Notes: generated from the sequence alone by a model not told the origin. A DNA stretch of 64,000 nucleotides from Pseudomonas migulae (GCF_024169315.1 NZ_JALJWR010000001.1:5754501-5818500), one strand, 5' to 3'. Positions 35,978 through 45,594 are shown, counted from the first letter of the stretch. Program-made: numbers and translations.

Positions 35978-36003
35978 GATTCTGCGGAAAAATCATCAGA
36001 ATC
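35978..36003. promoter_or_regulatory. Inverted repeat between SDR and lysR genes
   Basis: GATTCTG (35978-35984) and CAGAATC (35997-36003) are perfect 7-base arms around a 12-base spacer, centred in the 160-base divergent gap. This geometry fits a LysR-type regulator site; binding is inferred. Confidence 0.45.
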
Positions 36004-36062
36004 AGGTTTGTTTGTACATGGTTGTGGACAATACTCAGGATTCGTCACTTGAGTTTTTTGCC

Positions 36063-36962
36063 ATGAATCAATTGTTGGCCATGCGCGTTTTCGCCCGCGT
36101 TGTGCAGGCCGGTTCGTTCACCAGGGCCGCCGACTCGTTGAACATGCCGAAAACCTCGGTCAGCAAACTGGTAGCCGAACTGGAAGAACACTTGGGTGCG
36201 AGGCTGTTGCAGCGCACTACCCGCCGACTCACGGTGACGGCGGACGGCATGGCCTATTACGAGCGCGCTCTGCAGTTGCTGGTGGAACTGGATGATCTGG
36301 ACAACAGTTTCGCCAGCGCCCAGGGCCACCCGCGCGGCAAGATTCGCGTCGATGTCGGCGGCTCGGTAGCGACGATCCTGATTATCCCCGCGTTGCCGGA
36401 TTTCTATGCCCGGTATCCGGACATTCAGATCGAGTTGGGTGTCAGTGATCGGCCGGTGGATTTGATCAGAGAGAACGTCGACTGTGTGATCCGCGGCGGG
36501 CCATTGACCGAACTCTCCATGGCTGCGCGGCCGTTGGGGCTGTCGTCGTGGACCACCTGCGCAACGCCGGGCTATCTCGAGCGATTCGGCACGCCGACCG
36601 ATCCGCGCGACCTGGAGAAAAATCATCGCCTGATCAGCTATCACTCGGCCCGCAGCGGACGGGTAATGCCGGCGCGGTTCGAACGCAGCGGAGAAAAATT
36701 CGAGATCCGCGGGCAGGGCCTGTTCAGCGTCAACGAAAGCAATGCGCACTTGGCTTCCGGACTGGCCGGGCTCGGCGTCATTCACACCTTCACCTATACG
36801 GTGCAGCCGCACATCGAACGTGGGGAGCTGGTGCCGATTCTTCAGGACTGGCGGCCACCTCGTTATCCGTTTCACGTACTGTATCCGCCGAATCGACACC
36901 TGAGTAACCGAGTCCGGGTATTTATCGATTGGCTGGCGCAGCTGTTCGCCACTTTGGGTTAG
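36063..36962 (+). CDS. LysR family transcriptional regulator
   Basis: A 299-residue regulator. The N-terminal helix-turn-helix is SFTRAADSLNMPKTSVSKLVAELEEHLGARLLQRTTRRL, followed by a periplasmic-binding-protein-like effector domain of the CrgA/DmlR type (KIRVDVGGSVATILIIPALPDF, DCVIRGGPL). The start at 36063 (MNQLLAMRVF) gives the usual family length; the longer frame from 35937 overlaps the promoter region. Probably controls the divergent SDR gene. Confidence 0.92.
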   Translation: MNQLLAMRVFARVVQAGSFTRAADSLNMPKTSVSKLVAELEEHLGARLLQRTTRRLTVTADGMAYYERALQLLVELDDLDNSFASAQGHPRGKIRVDVGGSVATILIIPALPDFYARYPDIQIELGVSDRPVDLIRENVDCVIRGGPLTELSMAARPLGLSSWTTCATPGYLERFGTPTDPRDLEKNHRLISYHSARSGRVMPARFERSGEKFEIRGQGLFSVNESNAHLASGLAGLGVIHTFTYTVQPHIERGELVPILQDWRPPRYPFHVLYPPNRHLSNRVRVFIDWLAQLFATLG

Positions 36963-36996
36963 CCTTGGCACCGCCCTTCATCTCGACGGACCGCCC

Positions 36997-37308
36997 ATGA
37001 AAATCATCCGCAGCCAATCCTTCACCGCTGACCGTGCCTGGGGCGCGCTCGATATCGCCAACATGAATGGCATCACCACCCGTTTGCACTGGACCGATCA
37101 GCCCTACAAATGGCACGTCAATGACGGCGAGGAAGTGTTCGTCGTGCTTGATGGGCAGGTGCAGATGCGCTACCGCGAAGAGGGTCTGGAGCAAGAGGTG
37201 CTGTTGAGCGTAGGCGATATCTTTTACGCCTCCGTGGGCACCGAGCATGTGGCGCATCCGCTGGGTGTGGCGAGGATATTGGTGATCGAATCGGAAGGTA
37301 GCGTCTGA
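36997..37308 (+). CDS. Small cupin domain protein
   Basis: A 103-residue single-domain cupin. The metal-binding pattern is spread over WHVNDGEEVFVVLDGQVQMRYRE and GDIFYASVGTEHVAHP; His and Glu positions fit a metal-bound barrel. Such proteins may be isomerases, dioxygenases or sensors; function here is unknown. Starts 34 bases after the LysR gene and may be co-transcribed with it. Confidence 0.85.
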   Translation: MKIIRSQSFTADRAWGALDIANMNGITTRLHWTDQPYKWHVNDGEEVFVVLDGQVQMRYREEGLEQEVLLSVGDIFYASVGTEHVAHPLGVARILVIESEGSV

Positions 37309-37314
37309 CGGCTA

Positions 37315-37363
37315 TATCTACGAAACAGATAACAGTTAGAGATATTACCCGTTATATCGATAT
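37315..37363. promoter_or_regulatory. A/T-rich dyads before the TDT transporter gene
   Basis: TATCT-N7-AGATA (37315-37331), GATAT-N8-ATATC (37341-37358) and the palindrome ATATCGATAT (37354-37363) are crowded in the gap before 37416. This is strikingly A/T rich for the region and likely an operator/promoter region for the transporter gene. Confidence 0.4.
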
Positions 37364-37415
37364 TCGATTCGGATCTACCATGGACTCCACCTCAACAGAG
37401 GACAGGAGTTCGATC

Positions 37416-38567
37416 ATGACATGCCCTAATACCGCCAGACCCGGCATCAAACCCTTCAGTCATTTGCAGCATCCGCGCGAGGTGATTCGTCAGTTCACCC
37501 CGAACTGGTTCGCCGCGACCATGGGCACCGGCGTTTTAGCGCTGGCCTTGGCGCAGCTGCCGATCGCAAACCCGGGTTTGCACGCCGTTGCCGAATCCCT
37601 CTGGTTGTTCAATATCTTTCTGTTCGCTTTATTCACGGCGCTGTACGCGGCACGTTGGGTACTGTTTTTCGATGAGGCGCGGCGAATTTTCGGCCATTCC
37701 ACGGTATCGATGTTCTTCGGCACCATTCCCATGGGGCTGGCGACGATCATCAACGGTTTTCTAGTGTTCGGGCTGCCGCGCTGGGGCGAAGGTGTGATTC
37801 ATGTTGCCGAAGTGCTGTGGTGGCTGGATGTGGCGATGTCGCTGGCCTGCGGTGTGCTGATTCCTTACATGATGTTCACCCGCCAGGAACACAGCATCGA
37901 TCAGATGACTGCTGTTTGGCTGTTGCCGGTGGTGGCTGCGGAAGTGGCGGCTGCCAGCGGTGGCCTGTTGGCGCCGCATCTGGCCGACACCCATTCACAA
38001 CTGGTGGTTCTGGTTACCAGCTATGTGCTTTGGGCATTTTCCCTGCCGGTGGCGTTCAGCATTCTGACGATCCTGTTGCTGCGCATGGCGCTGCATAAAT
38101 TGCCCCACGAAAACATGGCCGCTTCGAGCTGGCTGGCGCTCGGCCCGATTGGCACCGGGGCGCTGGGCATGTTGCTGCTGGGGGCTGACGCGCCGGCGAT
38201 CTTTGCCGCCAACGGTTTGCCGGGTATCGGTGACATCGCCGCCGGGCTGGGGCTGGTGGCCGGGATCACTTTGTGGGGCTTCGGTCTGTGGTGGATGCTG
38301 ATCGCGTTGTTGATCACCGGCCGTTACCTGCGCGCCGGTATCCCCTTCAACCTCGGCTGGTGGGGGTTCACCTTTCCGCTGGGCGTCTATTCTCTGGCAA
38401 CGTTGAAACTGGCCAGCACCTTGAACCTGACGTTTTTCAGTGCCTTTGGCTGTGTGCTGGTGGCGATGCTGGCGGTGATGTGGCTGATCGTCGCCAAACG
38501 CACGGTGCAGGGCGCATGGCGGGGCGAGTTGTTTGTCTCGCCGTGCATTGCAGGATTAAACAAATAA
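37416..38567 (+). CDS. TDT family transporter (TehA/SLAC1-type)
   Basis: A 383-residue inner-membrane protein with about ten hydrophobic helices. NWFAATMGTGVLALAL is the typical first helix of the tellurite-resistance/dicarboxylate (TDT) family, also found in sulfite and malic-acid exporters; later SYVLWAFSLPVAFSILTILLLRMALHKLP and NLGWWGFTFPLGVYSLAT also match. Substrate unknown. The start at 37416 (MTCPNTARPG) has AGGAG seven bases upstream and is preferred over 37380. Confidence 0.85.
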   Translation: MTCPNTARPGIKPFSHLQHPREVIRQFTPNWFAATMGTGVLALALAQLPIANPGLHAVAESLWLFNIFLFALFTALYAARWVLFFDEARRIFGHSTVSMFFGTIPMGLATIINGFLVFGLPRWGEGVIHVAEVLWWLDVAMSLACGVLIPYMMFTRQEHSIDQMTAVWLLPVVAAEVAAASGGLLAPHLADTHSQLVVLVTSYVLWAFSLPVAFSILTILLLRMALHKLPHENMAASSWLALGPIGTGALGMLLLGADAPAIFAANGLPGIGDIAAGLGLVAGITLWGFGLWWMLIALLITGRYLRAGIPFNLGWWGFTFPLGVYSLATLKLASTLNLTFFSAFGCVLVAMLAVMWLIVAKRTVQGAWRGELFVSPCIAGLNK

Positions 38568-38663
38568 CCTGCAAAGATTAGGTAAGGTGTGGCCTGGATC
38601 GACGATCGACATTCCAACAATAGTATCCACGCCACTCTCTACCCAAATTCAGGAACACGGAAG

Positions 38664-40538
38664 ATGAGTCACCCCTCACAGTTCAGCCTGCTTCGCACCC
38701 GGCGCTTCCTGCCGTTTTTCGTGACCCAGTCCCTCGGGGCGTTCAACGACAACGTTTTCAAGCAGTCGCTGATCCTCGCCATTCTGTACAAGTTGACCAT
38801 CGAGGGTGATCGTTCGATCTGGGTCAATCTGTGCGCGCTGCTGTTTATCCTGCCGTTCTTTCTGTTTTCGGCGCTGGCCGGGCAGTTCGGCGAGAAGTTC
38901 GCCAAGGACGCGCTGATTCGCCTGATCAAGCTCGGAGAGATCGTCATCATGGCGGTCGGCGCAGTCGGATTTGTCTTCGATCACCTGTCGCTGATGCTGC
39001 TGGCGCTGTTCGCCATGGGCACCCACTCGGCGCTGTTCGGGCCGGTGAAATACTCGATCCTGCCCCAGGCCTTGCACGAAGAAGAATTGGTGGGCGGCAA
39101 CGGTCTGGTGGAAATGGGCACCTTCCTGGCCATCCTCGCCGGGACCATCGGCGCCGGGATCATGATGTCGTCCGCGCATTACGCGCCCATCGTGTCCACG
39201 GCGATCATCGGCATTGCCGTGCTGGGTTATCTGGCCAGTCGCAGCATTCCCCGCGCGGCGGCCTCATCGCCGGAAATGCGCCTGAACTGGAACATCTTCA
39301 GTCAATCCTGGGCCACCTTGAAACTGGGCCTGGGGCAAACCCCGGCGGTGTCGCGCTCGATTGTCGGCAACTCATGGTTCTGGTTTGTCGGGGCGATTTA
39401 CCTGACGCAAATCCCGGCCTATGCCAAGGAGTGGATGCACGGCGACGAAACCGTGGTGACGCTGATTCTCACCGTGTTCTCGGTGGGTATCGCACTGGGT
39501 TCGCTGCTCTGCGAAAAACTCTCCGGACGGAAAGTCGAGATCGGTCTGGTGCCATTCGGCTCATTCGGTCTGACGGTGTTCGGCTTGCTGCTGTGGTGGC
39601 ATTCCGGTGGAATTCCCGACAGCGTCAACGGCCATGGCTGGATCGAGATTCTCGGCTTTGGTCATACCTGGCTGGTATTGATCGACATTCTCGGTCTCGG
39701 GGTTTTCGGCGGTTTCTACATTGTGCCGCTGTACGCGCTGATCCAGTCACGCACCCCGGAGAACGAGCGGGCGCGAGTGATCGCCGCCAACAACATCCTC
39801 AACGCGCTGTTCATGGTGGTCTCCGCGATTGTTTCGATCGTGTTGCTGAGCCTGGCCGAATTGTCGATCCCGCACCTGTTCCTGGTGGTGTCGCTGCTGA
39901 ACATCGGCGTCAACGCCTACATCTTCAAAATCGTCCCCGAGTTCAGCATGCGCTTCATGATCTGGCTGCTCAGCCATTCCATGTACCGCGTGGAGCATCG
40001 CAATCTGGAGGCGATTCCGGATGAAGGCGCGGCGTTGCTGGTGTGCAATCACGTGTCCTTTGTCGACGCGTTGCTGATTGGCGGCGCGGTACGTCGGCCG
40101 ATTCGCTTTGTGATGTATTACAAGATCTACAACCTGCCGGTGCTGAACTTCATCTTTCGCACGGCCGGGACGATTCCTATCGCGGGACGTCAGGAAGACA
40201 TTCAGATCTACGAAAAAGCCTTCACGCGCATCGCTCAATACCTGAAGGACGGTGAGCTGGTGTGCATCTTCCCTGAAGGCAAATTGACCGCCGATGGCGA
40301 GATCAACGAATTCAAGGGCGGGCTGACGCGGATTCTCGAAGAGACGCCGGTGCCAGTGATTCCGTTGGCATTGCAGGGGCTGTGGGGGAGTTTCTTCAGT
40401 CGCGATCCCGACAAAGGCGTATTCCGTCGGTTGTGGTCGCGGGTGACCCTGGTGGCGGGGCCAGCGGTGGCGGTCGAGGCGGCAGAGCCCGCCAGGCTGC
40501 AAGGGTTGGTCGGGGAGTTGCGTGGCGCTGCGCGCTGA
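38664..40538 (+). CDS. Lysophospholipid transporter / acyltransferase fusion (LplT-PlsC)
   Basis: A 624-residue fusion. Residues 1 to about 420 are an MFS domain of the LplT type (FLPFFVTQSLGAFNDNVFKQSLI). Residues from about 430 on are a PlsC acyltransferase with the HX4D motif NHVSFVDA, GTIPIAGR and the FPEGKLT motif. It should bring lysophospholipid to the cytoplasmic face and re-acylate it. Compared with some three-domain proteins of this family, the AMP-dependent acyl-ACP synthetase domain is absent. Start at 38664 (MSHPSQFSLL). Confidence 0.92.
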   Translation: MSHPSQFSLLRTRRFLPFFVTQSLGAFNDNVFKQSLILAILYKLTIEGDRSIWVNLCALLFILPFFLFSALAGQFGEKFAKDALIRLIKLGEIVIMAVGAVGFVFDHLSLMLLALFAMGTHSALFGPVKYSILPQALHEEELVGGNGLVEMGTFLAILAGTIGAGIMMSSAHYAPIVSTAIIGIAVLGYLASRSIPRAAASSPEMRLNWNIFSQSWATLKLGLGQTPAVSRSIVGNSWFWFVGAIYLTQIPAYAKEWMHGDETVVTLILTVFSVGIALGSLLCEKLSGRKVEIGLVPFGSFGLTVFGLLLWWHSGGIPDSVNGHGWIEILGFGHTWLVLIDILGLGVFGGFYIVPLYALIQSRTPENERARVIAANNILNALFMVVSAIVSIVLLSLAELSIPHLFLVVSLLNIGVNAYIFKIVPEFSMRFMIWLLSHSMYRVEHRNLEAIPDEGAALLVCNHVSFVDALLIGGAVRRPIRFVMYYKIYNLPVLNFIFRTAGTIPIAGRQEDIQIYEKAFTRIAQYLKDGELVCIFPEGKLTADGEINEFKGGLTRILEETPVPVIPLALQGLWGSFFSRDPDKGVFRRLWSRVTLVAGPAVAVEAAEPARLQGLVGELRGAAR

Positions 40539-40585
40539 TTCCTGTCGATGCGGGCCGCTACGCTTGCGAGCCCGTCGGCGAGTGT

Positions 40586-41512
40586 TCAGCCCGCCATCGC
40601 CAATCGGTTGCGTCCTTCACGCTTGGCCACATACAGCGCGCTGTCGGCCCGTCGCAACAGGCTTTCGGCTGACTCGCCGGGCAGCAGGGTCGAACAGCCG
40701 AGACTGACGGTCAGTTCGATCAGCTTGCCATCGGCCAGATAATCCTCGGCCTGCGCGGCAAACCGCAGTCGCTCGCCGACCATGGCCGCGGCCTCGCGGC
40801 CGGTGTTGGACAGCAGAATCAGGAACTCTTCGCCGCCATAGCGAAACACCATGTCGACGTTGCGCAGCTGGCTTTTGATCGAAGCGGCAACCGCCTTGAG
40901 CACGTCATCGCCGGCACTGTGGCCATGGGTGTCGTTGATGTGTTTGAAGTGATCGATGTCCAGCATCAGCAGCGACAGGGGTTGCAGATGCCGACGCGAC
41001 ATGTCGATTTCCCGTTGCAGCGTCTGGTCCATGGCAATGCGATTGCCGGTGTCCGTGAGGGGATCGCGCAAGGCGCTTTGGGTGGCGGCGCGGTAGAGCA
41101 GGGCATTGCGCATCGGGTACAGCAATGTGGACAGCAGCGACTCGAGGTTGCCCTGTTCCTCCTCGCTGAAACGCTGGTTGCGGCGGAAGACCAGTTCGCC
41201 CAGGTGCTCGCCTTCATGGCTGAGGGTGTAGCTGATCGAGTGGTGACCACGCTGGCCGAACTCCAGGCGCAAATCGCTGGCCTTGTGCTGGTAGCTCAAG
41301 GCGTCGAGCGGCACGAGTCGGTGAATTTCACGGAAGAAGAGCCCGAGAATGCGTTGTGGTTCAAGACTGGTTTGCAGTTGCAGGCTCAGTTGCTGGCGCA
41401 CTTGCGCAAGGCTGACTGGCCGCTTCAGAAGCGGGGGCTGTTGACCAAAGCCCAGGCGTTGCAATTTGGCGCTATCGAAGTCAATTGCGTTGGTCTGGGA
41501 AGGTGATTTCAT
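40586..41512 (-). CDS. Diguanylate cyclase (GGDEF domain)
   Basis: A 308-residue cytoplasmic protein. The C-terminal GGDEF domain has the active-site motif YGGEEF, the metal-binding DIDHFKHIND and an RNVD inhibitory I-site five residues before the active motif, so it should make c-di-GMP with product inhibition. The N-terminal 150 residues form a GAF-like sensory part (VSLAQVRQQLSLQLQTSLEPQRIL, LVPLDALSYQH). Start at 41512 (MKSPSQTNAIDF) fits better than the longer frame to 41617. Confidence 0.9.
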   Translation of the reverse strand: MKSPSQTNAIDFDSAKLQRLGFGQQPPLLKRPVSLAQVRQQLSLQLQTSLEPQRILGLFFREIHRLVPLDALSYQHKASDLRLEFGQRGHHSISYTLSHEGEHLGELVFRRNQRFSEEEQGNLESLLSTLLYPMRNALLYRAATQSALRDPLTDTGNRIAMDQTLQREIDMSRRHLQPLSLLMLDIDHFKHINDTHGHSAGDDVLKAVAASIKSQLRNVDMVFRYGGEEFLILLSNTGREAAAMVGERLRFAAQAEDYLADGKLIELTVSLGCSTLLPGESAESLLRRADSALYVAKREGRNRLAMAG

Positions 41513-41885
41513 ATGGCGTGCGCCCCTAAGCAGTAAGGCTGTCTTACAGGCTGGGTGAGAGCGGCTTTGGGCTGCGCGTCGTACTGGTCCATCAGTCCCG
41601 TAGGACATTTGGCGCAAGTCTAATCTGCTTTGTCGAAGATTAGTAACCTGTCGACGCGAGCATCGGCCCGTCTGCTTTCACACGGCGTGTCTGAGCAGAT
41701 ATAGAGCGAAAGTCGTGCCATTCGGTTCAGTTGGATTAAAAGGCTTGTAAATCAATATTTTGGGCGGTGTTCAGGCGTTATTCGCCTGAACAGGTGGCAT
41801 TTGTTTGACTGAAACAAACCGCAGTTATGGCACTTGTTGAGTGCCGTGACAAAAATTCGCCACGGCACAAAAGCGACGCACGGCG
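41513..41885. other. Structured gap between the diguanylate cyclase and yciK-type genes
   Basis: No gene seen in 373 bases. There are two perfect stem-loops: TGTTCAGGCG-TTATT-CGCCTGAACA (41768-41792) and GTGCCGTG-N12-CACGGCAC (41841-41868). A weaker one uses CTAATC/GATTAG near 41620. Neither strong stem has a T-run typical of a terminator. Confidence 0.5.
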
Positions 41886-42626
41886 TTACTGGGCGTTGAA
41901 AGCCTGGCCGTTGATGCCGGTGCTGTCCGGACCCATCAGGTAGAGGTAGACCGGCATGATCTCCTCGGGCGTCGGGTTGTTCAGCGGGTTTTCACCGGGG
42001 TAAGCCTGGGCGCGCATGCTGGTGCGGGTGGCGCCAGGGTTGATGCTGTTGGAGCGTACCGGGGCCACGGTGTCGACTTCGTCGGCCAGTGTTTGCATCA
42101 AGCCTTCGGTGGCAAATTTGGAGACGCCGTAAGCGCCCCAATACGCACGGCCCTTGCGGCCGACGCTGCTGGAAGTGAACACCACCGAAGCGTCCTGAGA
42201 CAGCTTCAACAGCGGCAACAGGGTGCTGGTGAGCATGAACATGGCGTTGACGTTGACTTGCATGACCCGCATGAAGTTCTCGCCGGACAGTTGCTCGATC
42301 GGCGTGCGCGGACCAATGATCGATGCGTTGTGCAGCAAGCCGTCGAGGTGGCCGAACTCGGTTTCGATCATCGCCGCCAGCTCATCGTATTGATGGGGCA
42401 GGGCGGTTTCCAGGTTGAACGGAATCACGGCCGGTTGTGGATGGCCGGCAGCCTCGATCTCGTCATAGACCTGTGTCAGGTTGGCTTCGGTCTTGCCCAG
42501 CAACAGTACGGTGGCACCGTGGGCGGCATAGGTTTTCGCAGCAGCAGCGCCGATGCCGCGACCGGCGCCGGTGACCAGAATGACCCGGTCCTTGAGCAAT
42601 TCAGGGCGGGCGGAATAATCAAACAT
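41886..42626 (-). CDS. SDR family oxidoreductase, YciK type
   Basis: A 246-residue short-chain dehydrogenase. It begins MFDYSARPELLKDRVILVTGAGRGIGAAAAKT, as YciK does, with LLHNASIIGPRTPIEQL and the active-site YWGAYGVSKFATEGLMQTLADE. Physiological substrate unknown. Same gene order as in P. aeruginosa, next to mupP. A REPIN separates it from mupP. Confidence 0.9.
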   Translation of the reverse strand: MFDYSARPELLKDRVILVTGAGRGIGAAAAKTYAAHGATVLLLGKTEANLTQVYDEIEAAGHPQPAVIPFNLETALPHQYDELAAMIETEFGHLDGLLHNASIIGPRTPIEQLSGENFMRVMQVNVNAMFMLTSTLLPLLKLSQDASVVFTSSSVGRKGRAYWGAYGVSKFATEGLMQTLADEVDTVAPVRSNSINPGATRTSMRAQAYPGENPLNNPTPEEIMPVYLYLMGPDSTGINGQAFNAQ

Positions 42627-42681
42627 AGAAAACCTCACAACAATTCAATAGGCAGGCATCGCACTTTTGGCGAGAGGCTTT

Positions 42682-42805
42682 TGTGGCGAGGGGATTTATC
42701 CCCGTTCGGCTGCGCAGCAGTCGTAAACCCTGAACAATTCGGTGTGACTGACGGAATTGCAGGGGGCCGCTTCGCGACCCAACGGGGATAAATCCCCTCG
42801 CCACA
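42682..42805. repeat. REPIN of the second family
   Basis: Perfect 25-base arms at 42682-42706 and 42781-42805 with the core GGCGAGGGGATTTATCCCCG, unlike the GCGGGCTTGCCCGC family seen elsewhere. Spacer about 74 bases. It lies between the yciK-type gene and mupP. Confidence 0.9.
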
Positions 42806-42827
42806 GTGTTCCCGGCAAGCCATCAGA

Positions 42828-43499
42828 TCAGCAGCTGCAGAGCGCGCTATCCAAAACCTTGCGCAACTCCAGCGGATGATCGACCACCACATCCGCACCC
42901 CAGTGCCGCGGATTATCGTCCGGATGAATGTAGCCATAGGTCACGGCGGCCGTCCGGGTGCCGGCATCGCGGCCGGACTCGATATCTCGCAGGTCATCGC
43001 CCACGAACAGCACGCTGGCCGGGTCGAGGTCGAGCATCTTGCACGCGAGGATCAACGGCTCCGGGTCCGGCTTGCTGTTCTTCACGTGATCCGGGCAGAT
43101 CAGCAGCGCCGAACGCTCGGCCAGCCCCAGTTGCTGCATGATCGGCTCGGCAAACCGCAATGGCTTGTTGGTGACCACGCCCCAGATCAGGTTGGCTTTC
43201 TCGATGTCGGCCAGCAGTTCGCTCATGCCGTCGAACAATTTGCTGTGCACCGCGCAACCTGCCAGGTAGCGCTCAAGAAACTCCAATCGCAGCTCCTCGA
43301 AGCCCGGAGATTCCGGGTCCATGGAGAAGGTCACGGCGACCATCGCCTTCGCACCACCGGAGATCTCGTCGCGAATGTGTTTGTCATTCATCGGCGGCAA
43401 GCCGCGATCGGCACGCATCGCCTGACAGATCGCAATGAAGTCCGGCGCGGTGTCGAGCAGCGTGCCGTCCATGTCGAAAAGGACTGCTCTGATACGCAT
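42828..43499 (-). CDS. mupP: N-acetylmuramic acid 6-phosphate phosphatase
   Basis: A 223-residue HAD-superfamily phosphatase with the nucleophile in [29 protein letters not shown] and the Asp pair in [14 protein letters not shown]. In Pseudomonas this enzyme (PA3172) removes the phosphate of MurNAc-6-P in the peptidoglycan recycling route that bypasses de novo UDP-MurNAc synthesis. The family also contains phosphoglycolate phosphatases; the ubiG neighbour supports MupP. Four bases separate it from the ubiG stop. Confidence 0.88.
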   Translation of the reverse strand: MRIRAVLFDMDGTLLDTAPDFIAICQAMRADRGLPPMNDKHIRDEISGGAKAMVAVTFSMDPESPGFEELRLEFLERYLAGCAVHSKLFDGMSELLADIEKANLIWGVVTNKPLRFAEPIMQQLGLAERSALLICPDHVKNSKPDPEPLILACKMLDLDPASVLFVGDDLRDIESGRDAGTRTAAVTYGYIHPDDNPRHWGADVVVDHPLELRKVLDSALCSC

Positions 43500-43503
43500 C
43501 GGC

Positions 43504-44202
43504 TTACTCCTCGCGCAGGGTCTGGATCATGTAGTTGACGTCCACGTCGGAGGCCAGTTTGTAGTGCTTGGTCAGCGGGTTGTAGGTCAGGCCGATGATG
43601 TCCTTGACCGTCAGGCCGGCCATGCGGCTCCAGGCACCGAGCTCCGAAGGGCGGATGAATTTCTTGAAGTCGTGGGTGCCGCGCGGCAGCAGCTTCATGA
43701 TGTATTCGGCGCCGACGATAGCGAACAGGTACGCCTTCGGGTTGCGGTTGATGGTGGAGAAGAACACCTGGCCGCCCGGCTTTACCATTTTGAAGCAGGC
43801 GCGGATCACCGACGACGGGTCCGGCACGTGCTCGAGCATTTCCAGGCAAGTGACTACGTCGAACTGCTCCGGCATTTCTTCGGCCAGGGCTTCGGCGGTG
43901 ATCTGGCGGTACTCGACGCTCACGCCGGATTCCAGCTGATGCAACTGAGCGACGGCCAGCGGCGCCTCGCCCATGTCGATGCCCATCACGGTCGCGCCGC
44001 GTTGAGCCATGGCTTCGCTGAGGATGCCGCCGCCGCAACCGACATCGAGAACCTTCTTGCCGGCCAGGTGGACGCGTTCGTCAATCCAGTTGACCCGCAG
44101 CGGGTTGATGTCGTGTAGCGGTTTGAATTCGCTTTCGCGGTCCCACCAGCGATGGGCCAGGGCTTCGAATTTGGCGATTTCGGCGTAGTCGACGTTACTC
44201 AT
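43504..44202 (-). CDS. ubiG: Bifunctional 2-polyprenyl-6-hydroxyphenol / demethylubiquinone-9 O-methyltransferase
   Basis: A 232-residue class I methyltransferase that performs both O-methylations of ubiquinone synthesis. The SAM motif is [20 protein letters not shown], with [21 protein letters not shown] at the N-terminus typical of UbiG, and [16 protein letters not shown] and [22 protein letters not shown] later. Directly upstream of mupP; downstream of mtaD on the same strand. Confidence 0.96.
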   Translation of the reverse strand: MSNVDYAEIAKFEALAHRWWDRESEFKPLHDINPLRVNWIDERVHLAGKKVLDVGCGGGILSEAMAQRGATVMGIDMGEAPLAVAQLHQLESGVSVEYRQITAEALAEEMPEQFDVVTCLEMLEHVPDPSSVIRACFKMVKPGGQVFFSTINRNPKAYLFAIVGAEYIMKLLPRGTHDFKKFIRPSELGAWSRMAGLTVKDIIGLTYNPLTKHYKLASDVDVNYMIQTLREE

Positions 44203-44259
44203 GGTTCATCCTCTAAAACTTGAAAAATCCTGTTGCCCCGGCGGTTCGCCCCGGGGGGC

Positions 44260-45594
44260 TTACGATTCGGTGTGGCCGCTGATGCGCTGGCCCCAGGCCT
44301 TGGCCGTGGCGCAAAGCTGTTCTTCATCCAGACGCGTCAGGCGACGGTCGTCGAGCAGTTGCTTGCCACCCACCCAAAGGTGTTTCACGCAGTCGCGACC
44401 GGTGGCGTATATAAGCTGCGAAACCGGGTCGTAGACCGGTTGCTGCGCCAGGCCGGAAAGGTCGAACGCGACCATGTCCGCGGCTTTGCCGAGTTCCAGC
44501 GAGCCGACCTCCGCCTCGATGCCCAAGGCGCGGGCGCCGTTGAGCGTGGCCATGCGCAGGGCGCGATGGGCGTCCAGCGCGGTGGCAGAACCGGCGACAG
44601 CCTTCGCGAGCAATGCGGCGGTGCGGGTTTCGCCGAGCAGGTCGAGGTCATTGTTGCTGGCCGCGCCATCCGTGCCGACGGCCACGTTGACGCCCGCCTG
44701 CCACAACCGCTCCACCGGGCAGAAACCGCTGGCCAGTTTCAGGTTAGACTCCGGGCAATGAATCACATTGGTGTTGCTTTCTACCAGCATTACCAAGTCT
44801 TCATCGCTGATCTGCGTCATGTGAACCGCCTGGAAGCGCGGCCCCAGCAGACCCAGGCGCGCGAGTCGGGCCAACGGGCGTTCGCCGCGCTGCTCGACCG
44901 CCTGCTGCACTTCGAAAGCGGTTTCGTGGACATGCATGTGGATCGACGCGTCCAGCTCTTCGGCGATCACCCGGATCTTCTCCAGGTTTTCGTCGCCTAC
45001 GGTATAAGGCGCGTGGGGGCCGAAGGTGACTTTGATGCGTTCGTGGTGCTTGAGATCGTTGAACAGTTCGACGCCCTGACGAATGGCTTCGTCCGCCGTG
45101 CTGGCGCCCGGGATCGGGAAATCAAGGATCGGAATCGCGATCTGCGCGCGAATGCCGCTGTTATGCACGCGTTCGCTGGCAACCTTCGGGAAGAAATACA
45201 TGTCAGAGAAGCAGGTGATGCCACCTTTGATCTGTTCGGCGATGGCAAGGTCGGTGCCATCGCGTACAAAGTCTTCATCGACCCACTTGGCCTCGGCGGG
45301 CCAGATGTGGTTTTCCAGCCAGGTCATCAACGGCAGATCGTCTGCCAGGCCGCGGAACAGTGTCATCGCCGCATGCCCGTGAGCATTGATCAGGCCGGGG
45401 CAGAGCAGCATGTCCGGCAGTTCGCGGACTTCGGTTGCATCAAGCTTCAGCGCAGCCGCGCGCGGGCCGATAAAGACAATGCGCCCGTCGCGAATGCCCA
45501 GGCCATGCTCTTTGAGGACAACGCCAGCGGGTTCGACGGGTACCAGCCAGGTCGGCAGCAATAACAGGTCGAGCGCAGCGGCAGTGTTCGGCAT
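44260..45594 (-). CDS. mtaD: 5'-methylthioadenosine / S-adenosylhomocysteine deaminase type amidohydrolase
   Basis: A 444-residue TRZ/ATZ-family amidohydrolase. Metal ligands are in [10 protein letters not shown] (HxH), [10 protein letters not shown], and [13 protein letters not shown]. In P. aeruginosa the protein at this locus (PA3170) deaminates methylthioadenosine to methylthioinosine. The divergent neighbour mtnA acts later in the same salvage route, which supports that role. Start at 45594 ([13 protein letters not shown]) gives family length; the extra N-terminal frame is not coding. Confidence 0.88.
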   Translation of the reverse strand: MPNTAAALDLLLLPTWLVPVEPAGVVLKEHGLGIRDGRIVFIGPRAAALKLDATEVRELPDMLLCPGLINAHGHAAMTLFRGLADDLPLMTWLENHIWPAEAKWVDEDFVRDGTDLAIAEQIKGGITCFSDMYFFPKVASERVHNSGIRAQIAIPILDFPIPGASTADEAIRQGVELFNDLKHHERIKVTFGPHAPYTVGDENLEKIRVIAEELDASIHMHVHETAFEVQQAVEQRGERPLARLARLGLLGPRFQAVHMTQISDEDLVMLVESNTNVIHCPESNLKLASGFCPVERLWQAGVNVAVGTDGAASNNDLDLLGETRTAALLAKAVAGSATALDAHRALRMATLNGARALGIEAEVGSLELGKAADMVAFDLSGLAQQPVYDPVSQLIYATGRDCVKHLWVGGKQLLDDRRLTRLDEEQLCATAKAWGQRISGHTES

